Virus record (IMG/VR): IMGVR_UViG_3300009419_000110
Span: 1-22,524 of that record
Source: a virus
Length of the DNA: 22,524 bases
Strand: one strand, 5' to 3'
Part shown: positions 21,455-22,524 of the stretch, in pieces
Layout: each line of letters begins with the position of its first letter
How positions within the stretch are numbered: position 1 is the first letter of the stretch
The notes under the pieces: model-generated
What the model was told of the DNA's origin: nothing
Database searches by the model: none
What the model saw: only the letters and a program-made list of their open reading frames with translations
Position numbers and translations under genes: made by a program

Positions 21455-21663
21455 TGAATGACTTCACATTGCAAGACCTAGAGCAAATGATTTCTGATAT
21501 TTCAAAAGAATTCTATGCAGAATTCTACGCTCATCAGAATCCAGAAGGTGACCAGGAATTTATTACTGTTCACAGGCAGTTTGCAGAAACATATGTAGTG
21601 TTTACTGTAAATCGACTTATCCAAAGATTTAATGAATTGATGGCTCCAAATGCCACAGAATGA
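21454..21663 (+). CDS. small helical hypothetical protein
   Basis: A 69-residue mostly helical acidic protein. Its ATG shares a base with the TAA of the proteasome-like gene (TAATG), so translation is probably coupled. It has amphipathic helices at about residues 5-27 and 38-62 and no Cys or motif. Coupling to the peptidase makes it a candidate partner or adaptor, but this is only inference from position. Confidence 0.62.
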   Translation: MNDFTLQDLEQMISDISKEFYAEFYAHQNPEGDQEFITVHRQFAETYVVFTVNRLIQRFNELMAPNATE

Positions 21664-21940
21664 TTTTGAGACAGATGTAAAGAAAATTTTTGATGAGGCG
21701 TACGACCTCCTGCTAAGAAAGCATAAGGACTACGGCCCAAAGAATATCTCATCTGCTCCAGGAGGAGCTCTTAATGGTCTTATTGTACGAAAGCATGATA
21801 AGTTTGAAAGAATTAAGAATCTATTCTTCAATAAAAAGGATAGCAAGCCTCAGTTTGAGACACTTAGAGAGTCATTCATTGATGATCTTAACTATAGCGC
21901 CATAGCAATGTTAGTCATTGATGGAAAATGGCCAGACTAA
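21650..21940 (+). CDS. Nmad1/DUF1599-like protein
   Basis: A 96-residue helical protein with RKHKDYGPKNI...NGLIVRKHDKFERI and a final DDLNYSAIAMLVIDG, the pattern of the DUF1599 / nucleotide modification-associated domain 1 family. These are all-helical proteins related to MazG-type pyrophosphatases and common in phages. They have been proposed, from gene neighbourhoods, to take part in modified-nucleotide metabolism. With the MazG gene at 7297 this is a second nucleotide-related gene. ATG 21650 overlaps the previous gene by 14 bases. Confidence 0.78.
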   Translation: MPQNDFETDVKKIFDEAYDLLLRKHKDYGPKNISSAPGGALNGLIVRKHDKFERIKNLFFNKKDSKPQFETLRESFIDDLNYSAIAMLVIDGKWPD

Positions 21941-21942
21941 AT

Positions 21943-21971
21943 TTGACGGATAGTGCCATTTTTGGTACTAT
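21943..21971 (+). promoter_or_regulatory. sigma70-type promoter for the secreted protein
   Basis: TTGACG (21943-21948) and TACTAT (21966-21971) are 17 bases apart. Transcription should start near A21978. The spacer and -10 also form an imperfect inverted repeat (21950-21957 with 21964-21971, one mismatch) that could double as a hairpin for RNA coming from upstream. It lies immediately after the stop of the upstream gene. Confidence 0.7.
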
Positions 21972-21977
21972 TGTTAG

Positions 21978-21996
21978 ATGTGTGAGAGACACACAT
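21978..21996 (+). promoter_or_regulatory. 5' mRNA hairpin
   Basis: A perfect 7-bp stem ATGTGTG/CACACAT with a five-base loop (AGAGA). It begins at the predicted transcription start, so it would cap the 5' end of the mRNA. Such 5' stem-loops protect abundant mRNAs from decay. It is 40 bases upstream of the start codon and does not cover the ribosome site. Confidence 0.6.
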
Positions 21997-22035
21997 AAAT
22001 AAACCAAATCATATGAAGAGGAATAAAAAAACAAC

Positions 22036-22524
22036 ATGAAGAAACTATCAATTATCACGGCAGTGCTTGTGGCAATGACTACTTTAGTAGCAGCCCCAGC
22101 AGCCAATGCTAATGCTGGAACTGTTACCCTTACGGTAGCTGGATCAGCAGCAACAGGTGGAACAGTAGTAGGAACTCCTGTATCACTACCAGTACCAGCA
22201 GACAACAGCATTGATGCAGCAGATGCATTAAAGATTGCTGTAACATCAGTTGACACTGGAACAGTAGTAACAGCAGTTGCAACTAATGCAACGATTGTCC
22301 CAGCTTTGGCGACATCAACAGCACCAGTAACTGCATCAAGCGGTTCATCAACACTTTCAGTTTCAACAGGAACTGGAAACTCAGCAGACTTCTACGTCTA
22401 TACAAAGAGCACATCAGTAGGAACAGTATCGATTACTCGTGCTGGAACTACAACAGTGTACTATGTACAAGGTACAGCAGGAGCACTGAACTCAATTGCA
22501 ATCACCGCACCAGCAACTGGAGCA
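22036..22524 (+). CDS. secreted Ala/Thr/Val-rich surface-type protein (3' end outside window)
   Basis: The frame is open from ATG 22036 to the window end (163 codons, incomplete). It starts with a clear Sec signal peptide: MKK, a hydrophobic stretch to about residue 20, and an AxA cleavage site in AAPAANANA. The mature part is low in charged residues and rich in Ala, Thr, Val, Ser and Gly in beta-like repeats, resembling bacterial surface-layer or Ig-like proteins and not virion proteins I know. The GAGGA ribosome site is about 14 bases from the ATG, longer than usual. It has its own promoter and 5' hairpin, suggesting high expression. A host-surface coat or exclusion role is inference. Confidence 0.75.
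   Translation, partial: MKKLSIITAVLVAMTTLVAAPAANANAGTVTLTVAGSAATGGTVVGTPVSLPVPADNSIDAADALKIAVTSVDTGTVVTAVATNATIVPALATSTAPVTASSGSSTLSVSTGTGNSADFYVYTKSTSVGTVSITRAGTTTVYYVQGTAGALNSIAITAPATGA

Noticed and set aside
22013-22039. Eight-codon leader peptide overlapping the secreted-protein start (ATGA)
   Set aside because: The overlap is neat but no ribosome site precedes it, and the length allows chance; kept only as a note.
21915-22256. Minus-strand frame opposite the secreted protein
   Set aside because: Low-complexity antisense of an Ala/Thr/Val-rich gene; the + strand has a signal peptide, promoter and start.
1-22524. Genome-wide reassignment of a stop codon
   Set aside because: TAA, TAG and TGA all end normal, tightly spaced genes in this window, so no stop codon is globally recoded.

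Overview
This window looks like one strand of a tailed double-stranded DNA phage (or prophage) of a low-GC actinobacterium. The phage assignment rests on a replication and recombination module (DnaB-like helicase, CHC2/TOPRIM primase, a probable single-strand binding protein, a DnaE-type polymerase III alpha subunit, RecA, a Cas4/RecB-like nuclease and a RuvC-like resolvase). This is followed by a probable small terminase, a clear large terminase, an HNH nuclease and seven tRNA genes. The actinobacterial host is inferred from a WhiB-like Fe-S protein, a DUF7455-type zinc protein, a MSMEG_6728-family protein and a leaderless gene arrangement. The DNA is AT-rich, AGA and GGA codons are common, and every supported gene is on the + strand.

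Layout. Positions 1-12348 form a tightly packed, mostly overlapping replication, recombination and nucleotide-metabolism block. The only clear punctuation is a GC-rich hairpin between the single-strand binding gene and the polymerase. At 12359-12387 a consensus -35/-10 promoter opens the packaging block (small terminase, large terminase, small protein). From about 15.0 kb the layout loosens. It holds a tRNA with anticodon CAT, a 33-residue lysine-rich peptide, a GC-rich intergenic stretch that may be a structured RNA, an HNH nuclease, tRNA-Arg, a second consensus promoter driving a three-module Cys-motif protein, several small zinc-binding proteins and a GT32-like glycosyltransferase. A five-tRNA cluster occupies 18487-18872. 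It is followed by an apparently leaderless thermonuclease gene, WhiB, many small overlapping genes, a proteasome/HslV-like Ntn hydrolase and an Nmad1/DUF1599-like protein. The window ends inside a secreted Ala/Thr/Val-rich protein that has its own promoter and a 5' mRNA hairpin.

How the parts fit. Helicase, primase, single-strand binding protein and polymerase would form a phage-specific replisome. RecA, the Cas4-like nuclease and RuvC would handle recombination and resolve branches before packaging by terminase, perhaps with HNH help. MazG and Nmad1 point to nucleotide-pool control. The tRNAs mostly read codons that are common in this AT-rich DNA. The glycosyltransferase, FkbM methyltransferase, secreted protein, proteasome-like protease and WhiB are accessory genes that probably act on the host surface, host proteins or host transcription.

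The strangest features are three recognisable genes each cut by a single in-frame stop codon. These are TAG in the helicase, TAA in the polymerase and TGA in the MSMEG_6728-family gene, while all three codons also end normal genes nearby. Other points to check are the proteasome-like protein with Thr1, Asp17 and Lys33 all in place, a class I tRNA carrying a UAA anticodon, and the phage-borne secreted protein.
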